Shown: in pieces, positions 1 through 8,441 of the stretch
How the letters are laid out: each line of letters begins with the position of its first letter
Numbering within the stretch: the first letter of the stretch is position 1
NCBI GenBank assembly: GCA_039193455.1
Contig: JBCCWO010000005.1
Coordinates: forward strand, 62,001-126,000
Direction of reading: 5' to 3'
Source: JBCBGF01 sp039193455
GTDB lineage: Bacteria > Pseudomonadota > Alphaproteobacteria > Rhodobacterales > Rhodobacteraceae
Length of the DNA: 64,000 bases
Translations under genes and position numbers: made by a program
Notes under the pieces: generated by a model
Told to the model about the DNA's origin: nothing
Database searches by the model: none
Seen by the model: only the letters and a program-made list of their open reading frames with translations

Positions 1-789
1 ACCTATGATGCCCCGGCAGGCGGGCTGGCGCGCATTCGCTGTGCAGCGACGGATACGACGCGCACCTATCGTCTGTTCGTGCCCGATGCCGAGGGCGTGG
101 TGCTGGCGCTTGACGGTCATCCGCTGGTCTCGCCCGTGCCCCTGCCCAAGACCGAGGATGCCACCATCGCGCTCAGCCCGGGTCAGCGCGCAGATCTGGT
201 GGTGCGGATGCCGGATACCGAGGGGGCAGAGATCACGGTGATGACCGATGCGCCGGGCGCGCCGCGCGTTCTTGCCCGGCTGCGGGCGGTGGGCACCACT
301 CTGGGGCGCGATCTGCGCGAGGTGCGCCCCCTGCCCCCGAACCCCGTGGCCGACCCCGATCTGAGCGATCCCCGGTTCGAAGAGTTCGTCTTTGGCTGGT
401 CGCCCGAGGGCGATCTGCCGAATAACGGTGTCTGCGGCACGCTGGGCTATACGTTCTGGTCGATCAACCGACGGCCCTGGCCGGGCGACGCAGCCGAAGG
501 CGTGGGGCCGTTGGCGACCTTCCGCCTAGGCGAAAGCGTGGTCCTGCGCTTGCGTAACGAAAGCCCCAACAACCATCCGATCCACCTGCATGGGTTGGTG
601 TTCAAGCCGCTGCGCTCAAACAAGCGCGCCTTGGCGCCCCACTGGACCGACACGGTACTGCTCGAGCGGGAAGAGACGGTGGACATCGCCTTTGTCGCCG
701 ACAATCCCGGCGACTGGGCGTTCCACTGCCATGTCATCGAGCATCAGAAGACCGGGCTTGCGGGCTATATCCGGGTGGACGCGGCCTGA
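1..789 (+). CDS. Multicopper oxidase, C-terminal part (gene begins before the window)
   Basis: The frame is open from base 1, so this is the last 262 residues of a larger protein. The third cupredoxin domain carries two classic copper motifs: HPIHLHG at 574-594 and HCHVIEH at 724-744, which supply type 1, 2 and 3 copper ligands. Such enzymes oxidise metal ions or phenols and reduce O2 to water, usually in the periplasm; the signal peptide would lie outside the window. The residue in the type 1 axial position after HCHVIEHQKTG is Leu, where CueO-type enzymes have Met, which in known laccases goes with a higher redox potential. The substrate cannot be told from this fragment. Confidence 0.93.
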   Translation, partial: TYDAPAGGLARIRCAATDTTRTYRLFVPDAEGVVLALDGHPLVSPVPLPKTEDATIALSPGQRADLVVRMPDTEGAEITVMTDAPGAPRVLARLRAVGTTLGRDLREVRPLPPNPVADPDLSDPRFEEFVFGWSPEGDLPNNGVCGTLGYTFWSINRRPWPGDAAEGVGPLATFRLGESVVLRLRNESPNNHPIHLHGLVFKPLRSNKRALAPHWTDTVLLEREETVDIAFVADNPGDWAFHCHVIEHQKTGLAGYIRVDAA

Positions 790-875
790 GCGCCCGCTGC
801 CGCAAGGTTAGGGGTACGTCCCGCGCGCTGACTGCGTTAGGCACGAGAACAGACATTTGATCGGAGGGGCGCCGC

Positions 876-1667
876 ATGAAAGCAGAATTCGACTACGCGG
901 GCTGCAATGTCTTCGTCGTTGGGGGCACCGGCGGGATCAATCTGGGCATCGCCCAAAGCTTTGCCGCCGCCGGGGCGCGCATGGGTGTCGCCTCGCGCAA
1001 GCAAGACAAGGTCGATGCCGCGGTGGCGCAGCTTGGGTCCGCTGCGGGGCCAGCGCTGGGCTATGCCTTTGACGTGCGCGATGCCGAGGCAGTCACCGCG
1101 GCGCTGGACGCCTTTGCGGGCGAGGTCGGCCAGATCGATGTGCTGGTTTCGGGGGCGGCGGGAAACTTTCCGGTATTGGCCCGTGAGCTGAGCCCCAACG
1201 GCTTCAAGTCGGTGGTCGATATTGACCTTCTGGGCACGTTCCATGTGATGCGCGCCGCCTACCCGCATATGAAACGGCCCGGTGGCAGTCTGATCAACAT
1301 CTCGGCCCCACAGTCGACTATTGCGATGCCCTTTCAGGTGCATGTCTGCGCGGCCAAGGCCGGGGTGGATATGGTCACGAAATGCCTCGCGCTGGAATGG
1401 GGGGCCGAAGGGCTGCGGGTCAACGGCGTGGTCCCAGGGCCGATTGACGGGACCGAGGGGATGGCGCGGCTCGCCCCCAGCGAGAAGGCCCGCGACATGA
1501 TCGCCAAGAGCGTTCCGCAGAAACGGCTGGGCACGCCCGAAGACGTGGCCCGTGCCTGCCTGTTCCTGGGCTCGGACGCGGCAGATTACGTCAACGGCAT
1601 CATCCTGTCCGCCGATGGCGGCTGGTCCGTGGCCGGCGCCTCGCTGGGCGGTGCCATGGGCGGCTGA
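876..1667 (+). CDS. SDR oxidoreductase, 2,4-dienoyl-CoA reductase-like
   Basis: A 263-residue short-chain dehydrogenase. The N-terminal GGTGGINLGIA is the nucleotide-binding glycine motif. The region AAKAGVDMVTK carries the conserved Lys, but the usual YxxxK Tyr position is Val. That is expected in the 2,4-dienoyl-CoA reductase subgroup, where the Tyr lies elsewhere. PGPIDGTEG and the C-terminal SADGGW also match that subgroup. The family uses NADPH to reduce 2,4-dienoyl-CoA during degradation of unsaturated fatty acids. GGAGGGGC precedes the ATG at a good distance. It sits 86 bp before lldD on the same strand and may be co-transcribed. The subfamily call is by motif resemblance; the exact substrate is uncertain. 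Confidence 0.8.
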   Translation: MKAEFDYAGCNVFVVGGTGGINLGIAQSFAAAGARMGVASRKQDKVDAAVAQLGSAAGPALGYAFDVRDAEAVTAALDAFAGEVGQIDVLVSGAAGNFPVLARELSPNGFKSVVDIDLLGTFHVMRAAYPHMKRPGGSLINISAPQSTIAMPFQVHVCAAKAGVDMVTKCLALEWGAEGLRVNGVVPGPIDGTEGMARLAPSEKARDMIAKSVPQKRLGTPEDVARACLFLGSDAADYVNGIILSADGGWSVAGASLGGAMGG

Positions 1668-1753
1668 CCCCCACGCAAAGGTGCGGCGGCGACACCAGTG
1701 GCCTTCCCAGACCCAATCCGCTAGGACGAAGGGCGACGGTTTGGGAGGATGCG

Positions 1754-2914
1754 ATGGGACTGAACGCCTGCAACAACTTTCAAGATTTCAGGCGCCTTGC
1801 CAAACGCAGGCTGCCTGCGCCGATCTTTCACTATATCGACGGCGCGGCGGATGACGAACTGACCTACCGCCGCAATACCGAAGCCTACGGCGATTGCGAC
1901 CTTGTGCCGAACGTACTGGCCGGCGTCGAAGAGGTGGACATGTCGGTCGAGGTTATGGGCCAAAAGCTGGACATGCCGATCTATTGCGCGCCGACCGCGT
2001 TGCAGCGCCTGTTCCACCACGAGGGGGAGCGCGCGGTGGCCAAGGCGGCGACCAAGCACGGCACGATGTTCGGCGTCTCATCACTGGCCACGGTCACGGT
2101 GGAAGAGATCGCGACCATCGCGCCGGGACCGAAGATGTTCCAGTTCTACTTCCACAAGGATCGCGGGCTGAACGACGCGCTGCTGGAACGGGCGCGCGCG
2201 GCCAAGTTCGATGTTATGGCGCTGACCGTTGATACGATCACCGGCGGCAATCGCGAGCGGGACCTGCGCACGGGCTTTACCTCGCCACCGAAGCTCACGC
2301 CCTCGTCGGTGATCAGCTTTGCGACCCACCCGATGTGGGCCTGGAACTTCTTTACCAAAGAGAAATTCGACATGCCGCACCTTTCGGGCCATGTCGAGCA
2401 AGGGACCAACCTGGCCGTGTCCGTTGGCAACTATTTCTCAAGCATGCTGGACCAGTCGATGAACTGGAAAGACGCCGAAGAGCTTTGCGCCAAGTGGAAC
2501 GGACAGTTTGCTCTGAAGGGCATCATGAGCGTGGCGGACGCCAAGCGCGCGGTCGATATCGGATGCACGGGCATCATGGTGTCCAACCATGGCGGACGGC
2601 AGCTTGACGGCTCGCGCGCGCCCTTCGATCAGTTGGCCGAGATCGTTGATGCGGTGGGCGACAAGATCGACGTCGTTTGCGAGGGCGGCATTCAGCGGGG
2701 CACCCATGTGCTGAAGGCGTTGTCGGTCGGCGCCAAGGCCTGTTCGGGCGGACGGCTCTATCTTTATGCGCTGGCCGCGGCGGGTCAGGCCGGGGTTGAG
2801 AAGGCGCTTGGCAACCTGCGCACAGAGATTGAACGGGATATGAAATTGATGGGTGTGACCAAGCTTGACCAGTTGAGCCGCGAAAACCTGCGCTTTCACG
2901 CGCGTGCCGCATGA
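1754..2914 (+). CDS. lldD: FMN-dependent alpha-hydroxy-acid dehydrogenase (L-lactate dehydrogenase type)
   Basis: A 386-residue TIM-barrel flavoprotein of the L-lactate dehydrogenase/glycolate oxidase family. The signature SNHGGRQLDG (around residues 276-285) holds the catalytic His and a substrate-binding Arg. EGGIQRGTHVLKAL and GGRLYLYAL form the FMN phosphate site. Such enzymes oxidise L-lactate (or glycolate, mandelate) to the keto acid and pass electrons to the membrane quinone pool. GGGAGG lies 4 bases upstream of the ATG. The stop overlaps the start of dld by 4 bases, so a two-gene operon for both lactate enantiomers is likely. L-lactate as substrate is inferred mainly from this pairing; other 2-hydroxy acids remain possible. 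Confidence 0.88.
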   Translation: MGLNACNNFQDFRRLAKRRLPAPIFHYIDGAADDELTYRRNTEAYGDCDLVPNVLAGVEEVDMSVEVMGQKLDMPIYCAPTALQRLFHHEGERAVAKAATKHGTMFGVSSLATVTVEEIATIAPGPKMFQFYFHKDRGLNDALLERARAAKFDVMALTVDTITGGNRERDLRTGFTSPPKLTPSSVISFATHPMWAWNFFTKEKFDMPHLSGHVEQGTNLAVSVGNYFSSMLDQSMNWKDAEELCAKWNGQFALKGIMSVADAKRAVDIGCTGIMVSNHGGRQLDGSRAPFDQLAEIVDAVGDKIDVVCEGGIQRGTHVLKALSVGAKACSGGRLYLYALAAAGQAGVEKALGNLRTEIERDMKLMGVTKLDQLSRENLRFHARAA

Positions 2915-4599
2915 CCGCCGCGGATGCCCTGATTGCCGAGCTGAAGGGCATAGTCGGCGGACGTAACGTTATAACAAACCCGCGCTCTATGGAACGGTTC
3001 TGCAAGGGCTTCCGTTCCGGCGAGGGCGAGGCACTGGCCGTGATCAGACCGGGGACCCTGCTGGAGTTCTGGGGGGTGTTGAAGGCCTGTGTGGCCGCCG
3101 ACAAGATCGTCATCATGCAAGCCGCCAATACCGGGCTGACCGAAGGATCGACCCCGAACGGGACGTACGATCGCGACACGGTGGTGATCAGCACCTTGCG
3201 GATGGACAAGATCCAGCTTTTGCAGGACGGGCGGCAGATTTTGAGCTTTCCGGGCTCGACCCTGTTTGCGCTAGAAAAACTGCTCGCCCCGCTGAAACGC
3301 CAGCCGCATTCGGTGATCGGTTCGTCCTGCATCGGCGCATCGATTGTCGGCGGTGTCTGCAACAATTCGGGCGGATCGTTGATCGAACGTGGGCCGTCCT
3401 ATACCGAACTGTCGCTGCATGCGCAGGTCTCGGCCGACGGAACGCTGGAGTTGGTCAATCACCTTGGGATCGATCTGGGCGGCACGCCTGAGGATATCCT
3501 GACACGGCTGGAAACCGGCGATTACAGCGCAGCCGACGTGCAGGATACCAACGCCAAAGCCTCGGACACCGAATACCATCGCCGCGTCCGCGAAGTGGAT
3601 GATCCCACCCCGGCCCGCTACAATGCCGACACGCGCCGCCTTTACGAGGCGGCGGGCTGTGCGGGCAAGCTGGCCGTCTTTGCGGTTCGACTGGACACCT
3701 ACCCGATGAACGTGAGCGAGCAGACGTTCTATATCGGCACCAACGACACCGCGGTTCTGACCAAGCTGCGTCGCGACATGCTGCGCGATTTCAAGTCACT
3801 GCCGGTTTCCGCCGAGTATATGCATGCCGATTGCTACGATATTTCAAAGGATTACGGCAAAGACACGTTGGTGATGATCGATAAGCTCGGCACCGACAAG
3901 CTGCCCTCAATCTTCGCGCTGAAGGGCTGGTTCGATGCGCGGATGAACAAGCTGCCGCTGTTGCCCAAGCAGATGTCGGATCGGTTTATGCAGGTGCTGA
4001 GCCGGATCTGGCCCAACGTTCTGCCGAAGCGGATGGAAGAGTTTCGCGCCAAATACGACCACCACCTGATCCTCAAGATGCGCGATGGCGGGGTCGAGGA
4101 GGCGTCGGATTACTTGACCGAGCATCTGGGCGGCGACGAGAGCGGCTGGTTCGCCTGCACCCCACGCGAAGGGAAGATTGCCGGTCTGCACAGGTTTGCA
4201 GCGGCGGGCGCTGCGGTGCGGTATCAGGCGGTGCACGACAGCAAGGTCGAAGACATCCTCGCGCTCGACATTGCCCTGCGCCGCAACGACCGCGACTGGT
4301 TCGAGGTGCTGCCCCCTGAACTGGATGAGGTCTTTGCCGAGAAGCTCTATTACGGGCACTTTTTCTGCCACGTCTTGCATCAGGACTACGTGGTGAAGAA
4401 GGGCCACGACCCCAAGAAGATCAAGGCACGCCTGCTGGAGCTGCTTGATCAGCGCGGCGCCAAATATCCGGCCGAGCACAATGTGGGGCATCTTTACAAG
4501 GCCAGCGAGGAGCAGGCCGAGTTCTACAAGTGCTGCGACCCGACGAACACGTTCAATCCCGGGATCGGGGCCACGTCAAAGCACAAGCATTACGCCTGA
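2911..4599 (+). CDS. dld: Quinone-dependent D-lactate dehydrogenase
   Basis: A 562-residue FAD protein that follows E. coli Dld almost end to end (E. coli protein about 571 residues). Recognisable blocks include MQAANTGLTEGSTPNG and HSVIGSSCIGAS in the FAD domain, and HRFAAAGAA, YYGHFFCHV and YPAEHNVGHLYKA in the membrane-binding and cap regions. It oxidises D-lactate to pyruvate at the inner face of the cytoplasmic membrane and reduces ubiquinone. It begins inside the last codons of lldD (ATGA overlap), so translation is probably coupled. It is convergent with the threonine deaminase gene, with only 9 bases between them and no obvious terminator. Confidence 0.95.
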   Translation: MTAADALIAELKGIVGGRNVITNPRSMERFCKGFRSGEGEALAVIRPGTLLEFWGVLKACVAADKIVIMQAANTGLTEGSTPNGTYDRDTVVISTLRMDKIQLLQDGRQILSFPGSTLFALEKLLAPLKRQPHSVIGSSCIGASIVGGVCNNSGGSLIERGPSYTELSLHAQVSADGTLELVNHLGIDLGGTPEDILTRLETGDYSAADVQDTNAKASDTEYHRRVREVDDPTPARYNADTRRLYEAAGCAGKLAVFAVRLDTYPMNVSEQTFYIGTNDTAVLTKLRRDMLRDFKSLPVSAEYMHADCYDISKDYGKDTLVMIDKLGTDKLPSIFALKGWFDARMNKLPLLPKQMSDRFMQVLSRIWPNVLPKRMEEFRAKYDHHLILKMRDGGVEEASDYLTEHLGGDESGWFACTPREGKIAGLHRFAAAGAAVRYQAVHDSKVEDILALDIALRRNDRDWFEVLPPELDEVFAEKLYYGHFFCHVLHQDYVVKKGHDPKKIKARLLELLDQRGAKYPAEHNVGHLYKASEEQAEFYKCCDPTNTFNPGIGATSKHKHYA

Positions 4600-4608
4600 C
4601 GCACGGGC

Positions 4609-5820
4609 CTAGATCCCGTTGTCGGTGCGCAGCTTGAATCCGTTCGCGCGCAGTTCGGCCACGATGTCTTCGACATGGCGGCGATCGCGTGCCTCGATCA
4701 CCACATCAAGCTCGGCCTGCTTGAGCGCGACGGTTTGCATCATGCGCTGATGGATCACCTCGATCACGTTTGCGCCCTGATGCCCGATGATCCGGGAGAT
4801 GTCCGAGAGCTGACCGGGGGTATCGTCAATCTCAAAGGTCAGCCGGGTGATGCGACCGTCGCGGACAAGCCCGCGCAGGATCAGGGTCGACAGGATGCGT
4901 GAGTCGATGTTGCCGCCGCAGACGATCAGCCCAACCTTCCGCCCGCGATAGTTGCCGAGGTGCTTTTTGATCACGGCGAGGCCCGCACCCGGTGCGCCTT
5001 CTACCACGAGTTTTTCATGGGACAGGAGATCGAAAATCCCGTCCTCGATCTCGGGCTCGGTCGCGCTGTCGATGCGATCGACGTATCGGCGAATAACCTC
5101 GAGGTTCGCCTCGGACGGCTCTTTGACGGCGATCCCCTCGGCCAGCGTCGGACCAGCGAAGTTGGGTGTCGCATTCTCAAGCCGGGCTTTCATGGCATCG
5201 AAAATCTCGGCCTGGGCGCCGACGATTTCGATCTCGGGCTTCAGCGCCCGCGCAGCCGTTGCCACGCCCGCGATCAGACCGCCACCGCCAACAGGGACGA
5301 CGAGCGTGTCGAGGTCAGGCTCTTGTTCGAGCATTTCCAACGCGATTGTCCCCTGCCCCGCCGCGACGATGGGGTCGTCGAAGGGATGGATAAAGGTCAG
5401 CCCCTCGCGTTTGGCCATGTCCAGCGTAAAGGCCACGCTGTCGTCGAAGGCCTTGCCGTGCAGCACGACATGGGCGCCGAAATCCTCGGTTCGCTTGATT
5501 TTGTTAAAGGGCGTGCCCTCCGGCATCACGATGGTCGACGGCATGCCAAGGCGCGTTGCGTGGTAGGCCACGCCTTGGGCATGGTTGCCCGCACTGCAGG
5601 CGATCACCCCGGCCCCGCGCTGTTCCTCGGTGAGCGTCAGGAGCTTGGCCAGGGCGCCGCGCGACTTGAACGAATTGGTATGCTGCAGGTTCTCAAGCTT
5701 GAGGTAGAGATCGACGCCAAGCTGACGCGATAGCCGCGCCGCCCGCACCAGCGGTGTTTTGATCGTGGCCTCACCGATGGCGTCGGCGGCGGCCTGAACA
5801 GAGTTGAGTGACAGATCCAT
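4609..5820 (-). CDS. ilvA: Threonine ammonia-lyase with C-terminal ACT domain
   Basis: A 403-residue PLP fold-II enzyme that deaminates threonine (and possibly serine) to 2-oxobutyrate, the first step to isoleucine. The PLP lysine lies in SFKSRGAL and the phosphate-binding loop is GGGGLIAG. The C-terminal 75-80 residues (LTFEIDDTPGQLSDI onward) form one ACT domain, the layout of the shorter threonine deaminases. I start it at 5820, where GAGGAGCG sits just upstream of ATG. An upstream extension to 5892 is open but reads as low-quality sequence without a ribosome site. It is divergent from cofG, with the longest intergenic region of the window between them. Confidence 0.9.
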   Translation of the reverse strand: MDLSLNSVQAAADAIGEATIKTPLVRAARLSRQLGVDLYLKLENLQHTNSFKSRGALAKLLTLTEEQRGAGVIACSAGNHAQGVAYHATRLGMPSTIVMPEGTPFNKIKRTEDFGAHVVLHGKAFDDSVAFTLDMAKREGLTFIHPFDDPIVAAGQGTIALEMLEQEPDLDTLVVPVGGGGLIAGVATAARALKPEIEIVGAQAEIFDAMKARLENATPNFAGPTLAEGIAVKEPSEANLEVIRRYVDRIDSATEPEIEDGIFDLLSHEKLVVEGAPGAGLAVIKKHLGNYRGRKVGLIVCGGNIDSRILSTLILRGLVRDGRITRLTFEIDDTPGQLSDISRIIGHQGANVIEVIHQRMMQTVALKQAELDVVIEARDRRHVEDIVAELRANGFKLRTDNGI

Positions 5821-5978
5821 AAACGCTCCTCGCCGCGATCCAGGTGCGCCTGCGGGCGGTGATCGCTGGCGTGCCGCTGGCGCATCGCCCATTCACCCGC
5901 CAAAATCAAGGGCCGTGATCTGGGGAGAGCCGCAGCCAAGATGCCCAAAAGACGCGCAAACATCTGGGGTTGCGGCAG

Positions 5979-6006
5979 AATAATTTGACCATTTAATAAA
6001 ATTATT
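5979..6006. promoter_or_regulatory. AT-rich inverted repeat in the ilvA-cofG divergent control region
   Basis: The 231-bp region between ilvA and cofG is GC-rich except for a sharply AT-rich core. AATAATTT (5979-5986) and AAATTATT (5999-6006) form an 8-bp inverted repeat with a 12-base spacer. A TTGACC hexamer resembling a -35 box lies at 5985-5990, but I see no -10 box at the right distance. It is the obvious place for the F420 operon promoter and perhaps a regulator site. The role is inferred from position and composition. Confidence 0.4.
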
Positions 6007-6051
6007 GAACTGCGGGCCGTGGAACGCCATCGTTCGGAGGGAGGAGCGCGC

Positions 6052-7179
6052 ATGAATCACCCCACCGCCAGCGATCTGCACACGGTGCAGACCGACGATC
6101 TGATGCAGATGGCCGCCGCCATCCGCGACCGGCACTGGGGCCGGCGCATCACCTATTCCCGCAAGGTGTTCGTGCCGCTGACCAACATGTGCCGCGACAC
6201 CTGCGGCTACTGCACCTTTGTCAAACACCCCTCGGATCCCGCCGCGCGCATCATGACGCCAGATCAGGTGCTGAGCGAGGCCCGGCGGGGGGAACGCCAG
6301 GGTTGTAAAGAGCTGTTGTTCAGCCTCGGCGAAAAGCCGGAGCTGCGCTATGAGGCGGCGCGCGCGGGGCTGCGTCGGTTGGGCTATGATCGCATGACCG
6401 ACTACCTTGCGGATATGTGCGCGCTGGTTCTGCGCGAGACGACGCTCTTGCCGCATGTCAATGCGGGGACGCTCGCAGAAGATGAAATTGACCGGCTGAA
6501 GTCTGTCTCTGCCTCGATGGGCATGATGCTTGAGACGGTGAGCCGCCGCCTGACCCGGGCCGGTGGCCCCCACCACGCGTGCCCCGACAAGATGCCGGTA
6601 CAACGCCTGCGCACGCTGGAGCGGACCGGCGCGAAGAAGGTGCCTTTTACAACCGGGTTGCTGATCGGGATTGGGGAGACCTGTGAGGATCGGATCGAGG
6701 CGCTGGAGGCGATCAATGCCGCCCATCGGCGACACGGGCACATTCAGGAAGTCATCATCCAGAATTTTCAGCGCAAGCCCGATATCGCGATGGCCGACCA
6801 TCCGGAGCCGTCGCTTGAGGACATGCTGCGCACCATCGCGGCGGCCCGCATCCTCCTTGCGCCAGAGATCAGCCTTCAGGCGCCGCCCAACCTGCATCAA
6901 CGCCACGTGGCCTACCTTGATGCCGGGATCAATGATTGGGGCGGGATCAGCCCGGTGACGATCGATTTCATCAACCCCCAGCATGAGTGGCCCGAATTGC
7001 AGAGCCTGTCGGAGAGCTGCGCCGCCGCCGGTTTTGAGCTGACCGAACGGCTGACCGTCTATCCCCGATTTCTGGAAGACCGCAGCGGCTACCTCGACCC
7101 CGCGCTTGCGGCGCGTATTCGCGCGATGGCCCGGCCCGACGGGTTGGCCCGCCAACAATGCCTGGAGGCCGCGGAATGA
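6052..7179 (+). CDS. cofG: 7,8-didemethyl-8-hydroxy-5-deazariboflavin (FO) synthase subunit 1
   Basis: A 375-residue radical SAM enzyme. The cluster-binding motif CRDTCGYC gives Cys47, Cys51 and Cys54 (CX3CX2C). Regions around FSLGEKPE, HVNAGTL and PNLHQRHVAYLDAGINDWGGISP are typical of CofG. With CofH it builds the deazaflavin FO from tyrosine and 5-amino-6-ribitylamino-uracil. Here the two halves are separate genes, as in archaea, not fused as in mycobacterial FbiC. GGAGGGAGGAG precedes the ATG at 6052; a GTG 33 bases earlier lacks a ribosome site. It is the first gene of the F420 operon and overlaps cofH by 4 bases. Confidence 0.96.
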   Translation: MNHPTASDLHTVQTDDLMQMAAAIRDRHWGRRITYSRKVFVPLTNMCRDTCGYCTFVKHPSDPAARIMTPDQVLSEARRGERQGCKELLFSLGEKPELRYEAARAGLRRLGYDRMTDYLADMCALVLRETTLLPHVNAGTLAEDEIDRLKSVSASMGMMLETVSRRLTRAGGPHHACPDKMPVQRLRTLERTGAKKVPFTTGLLIGIGETCEDRIEALEAINAAHRRHGHIQEVIIQNFQRKPDIAMADHPEPSLEDMLRTIAAARILLAPEISLQAPPNLHQRHVAYLDAGINDWGGISPVTIDFINPQHEWPELQSLSESCAAAGFELTERLTVYPRFLEDRSGYLDPALAARIRAMARPDGLARQQCLEAAE

Positions 7180-8441
7180 AGAATACCGGCCACGATTTCG
7201 ACCGCCGCCGCCCGGTGGAACTGCAGGCCACGCTAGAGGCCGCCAGCCGCCCGGTCTGGCGCATCCTCAACCGCGCGCTCCTGGGGCGCGAGGTGAGCGA
7301 GGCAGAGGGTGTCACGCTCTTTCGGGCAACGGGGCCAGACCGCGAGGCAGTCTATGCAACTGCGGACGCGCTGCGTCAGAAGGCAAATGGCGACCGGGTG
7401 ACCTTTGTGGTCAACCGCAACATCAACTTCACCAACATCTGCTACATGGGCTGCCGCTTCTGCGGATTTGCCAAGCGGATGGAGGATGCGGGCGCCGAAT
7501 GGCTGGAGCCCGCGCAAGTGGTCGCCCGCGCGCAAGAGGCGTGGGACCGCGGCGGAACCGAAGTGTGCATTCAGGGCGGTCTGCACCCGAAGATGCCGGG
7601 CAGCTACTATCGCGAGCTGGTGCTGGCGATCAAAGCCGCCCTGCCCGACATGCACATCCACGCGTTTTCGCCGTTCGAGATCTGGTATGGCGCGACAAAA
7701 TCCAAGATGTCGTATCGCGCCTTCCTCAGCGATCTGCGCGACTGCGGACTAGGCTCGATGCCCGGGACGGCGGCGGAAATCCTTGATACCGAGGTGCGTC
7801 AGAAGCTGACCAAGAACAAGCTGAGCGCGGAGGCTTGGGTCGAGATCATTCGGACGGCGCATGCGGTCGGGCTGCCGACCACGGCGACGATCATGTACGG
7901 CCATGTCGACGCGCCCGAACATTGGGCGGCGCATATCGCGCTGCTGCGTGACATTCAGCGCGACACGGGCGGATTTACCGAACTGGTGCCGCTGAGCTTT
8001 GTGCACACCGAAAGCCCGCTTTACACCGCAAGCCCTGACACGGTGCGCCCCGGTCCAACCCAGGCCGAGGTCGATCTGATGCATGCGGTGGCGCGCATCA
8101 TGCTACACGGGTTCATCGACAATATTCAGGTAAGCTGGACCAAGCTTGGCCCGGAACGCGCGCGCCAGATGTTGTCGCGCGGGGTGAACGATCTGGGCGG
8201 GACGCTGATGAACGAAAGCATCTCGCGCGCCGCGGGGTCGACCCACGGGCAAGAGATCACGGCGCGCGAACTCTGCGAGATCATCCGCTCGGCGGGCCGG
8301 GTGCCGGTGCGGCGGAACACGGTCTACAAGACAATCGATGTCTACGAACACCACAACCCGCAGGAACTGAACCCCCTGGTCGCGCGCCGGGGCAGCGATC
8401 CGCTCGACTTCCTGAAAATGTTTCCGGAGGTGTCGCGATGA
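7176..8441 (+). CDS. cofH: FO synthase subunit 2
   Basis: A 421-residue radical SAM enzyme with Cys89, Cys93 and Cys96 in CYMGCRFC (CX3CX2C). VCIQGGLHP, HIHAFSPFEI and LGGTLMNESISRAAG are characteristic of CofH/MqnC-type enzymes. CofH generates a tyrosine-derived radical and joins it to 5-amino-6-ribitylamino-uracil; CofG completes the ring. I choose the ATG at 7176, inside the cofG stop (ATGA), with TGGAGG at 7163-7168; the ATG at 7158 lacks that spacing. MqnC and MqnE are related families, but the run of cof genes on both sides settles the assignment. Confidence 0.95.
   Translation: MKNTGHDFDRRRPVELQATLEAASRPVWRILNRALLGREVSEAEGVTLFRATGPDREAVYATADALRQKANGDRVTFVVNRNINFTNICYMGCRFCGFAKRMEDAGAEWLEPAQVVARAQEAWDRGGTEVCIQGGLHPKMPGSYYRELVLAIKAALPDMHIHAFSPFEIWYGATKSKMSYRAFLSDLRDCGLGSMPGTAAEILDTEVRQKLTKNKLSAEAWVEIIRTAHAVGLPTTATIMYGHVDAPEHWAAHIALLRDIQRDTGGFTELVPLSFVHTESPLYTASPDTVRPGPTQAEVDLMHAVARIMLHGFIDNIQVSWTKLGPERARQMLSRGVNDLGGTLMNESISRAAGSTHGQEITARELCEIIRSAGRVPVRRNTVYKTIDVYEHHNPQELNPLVARRGSDPLDFLKMFPEVSR

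Noticed and set aside
5893..7158. A 421-codon minus-strand reading frame opposite cofG
   Set aside because: It is an antisense shadow produced by high GC: composition is rich in Arg, His, Gln and Ala and it lacks family motifs, while cofG on the plus strand has all its signatures.
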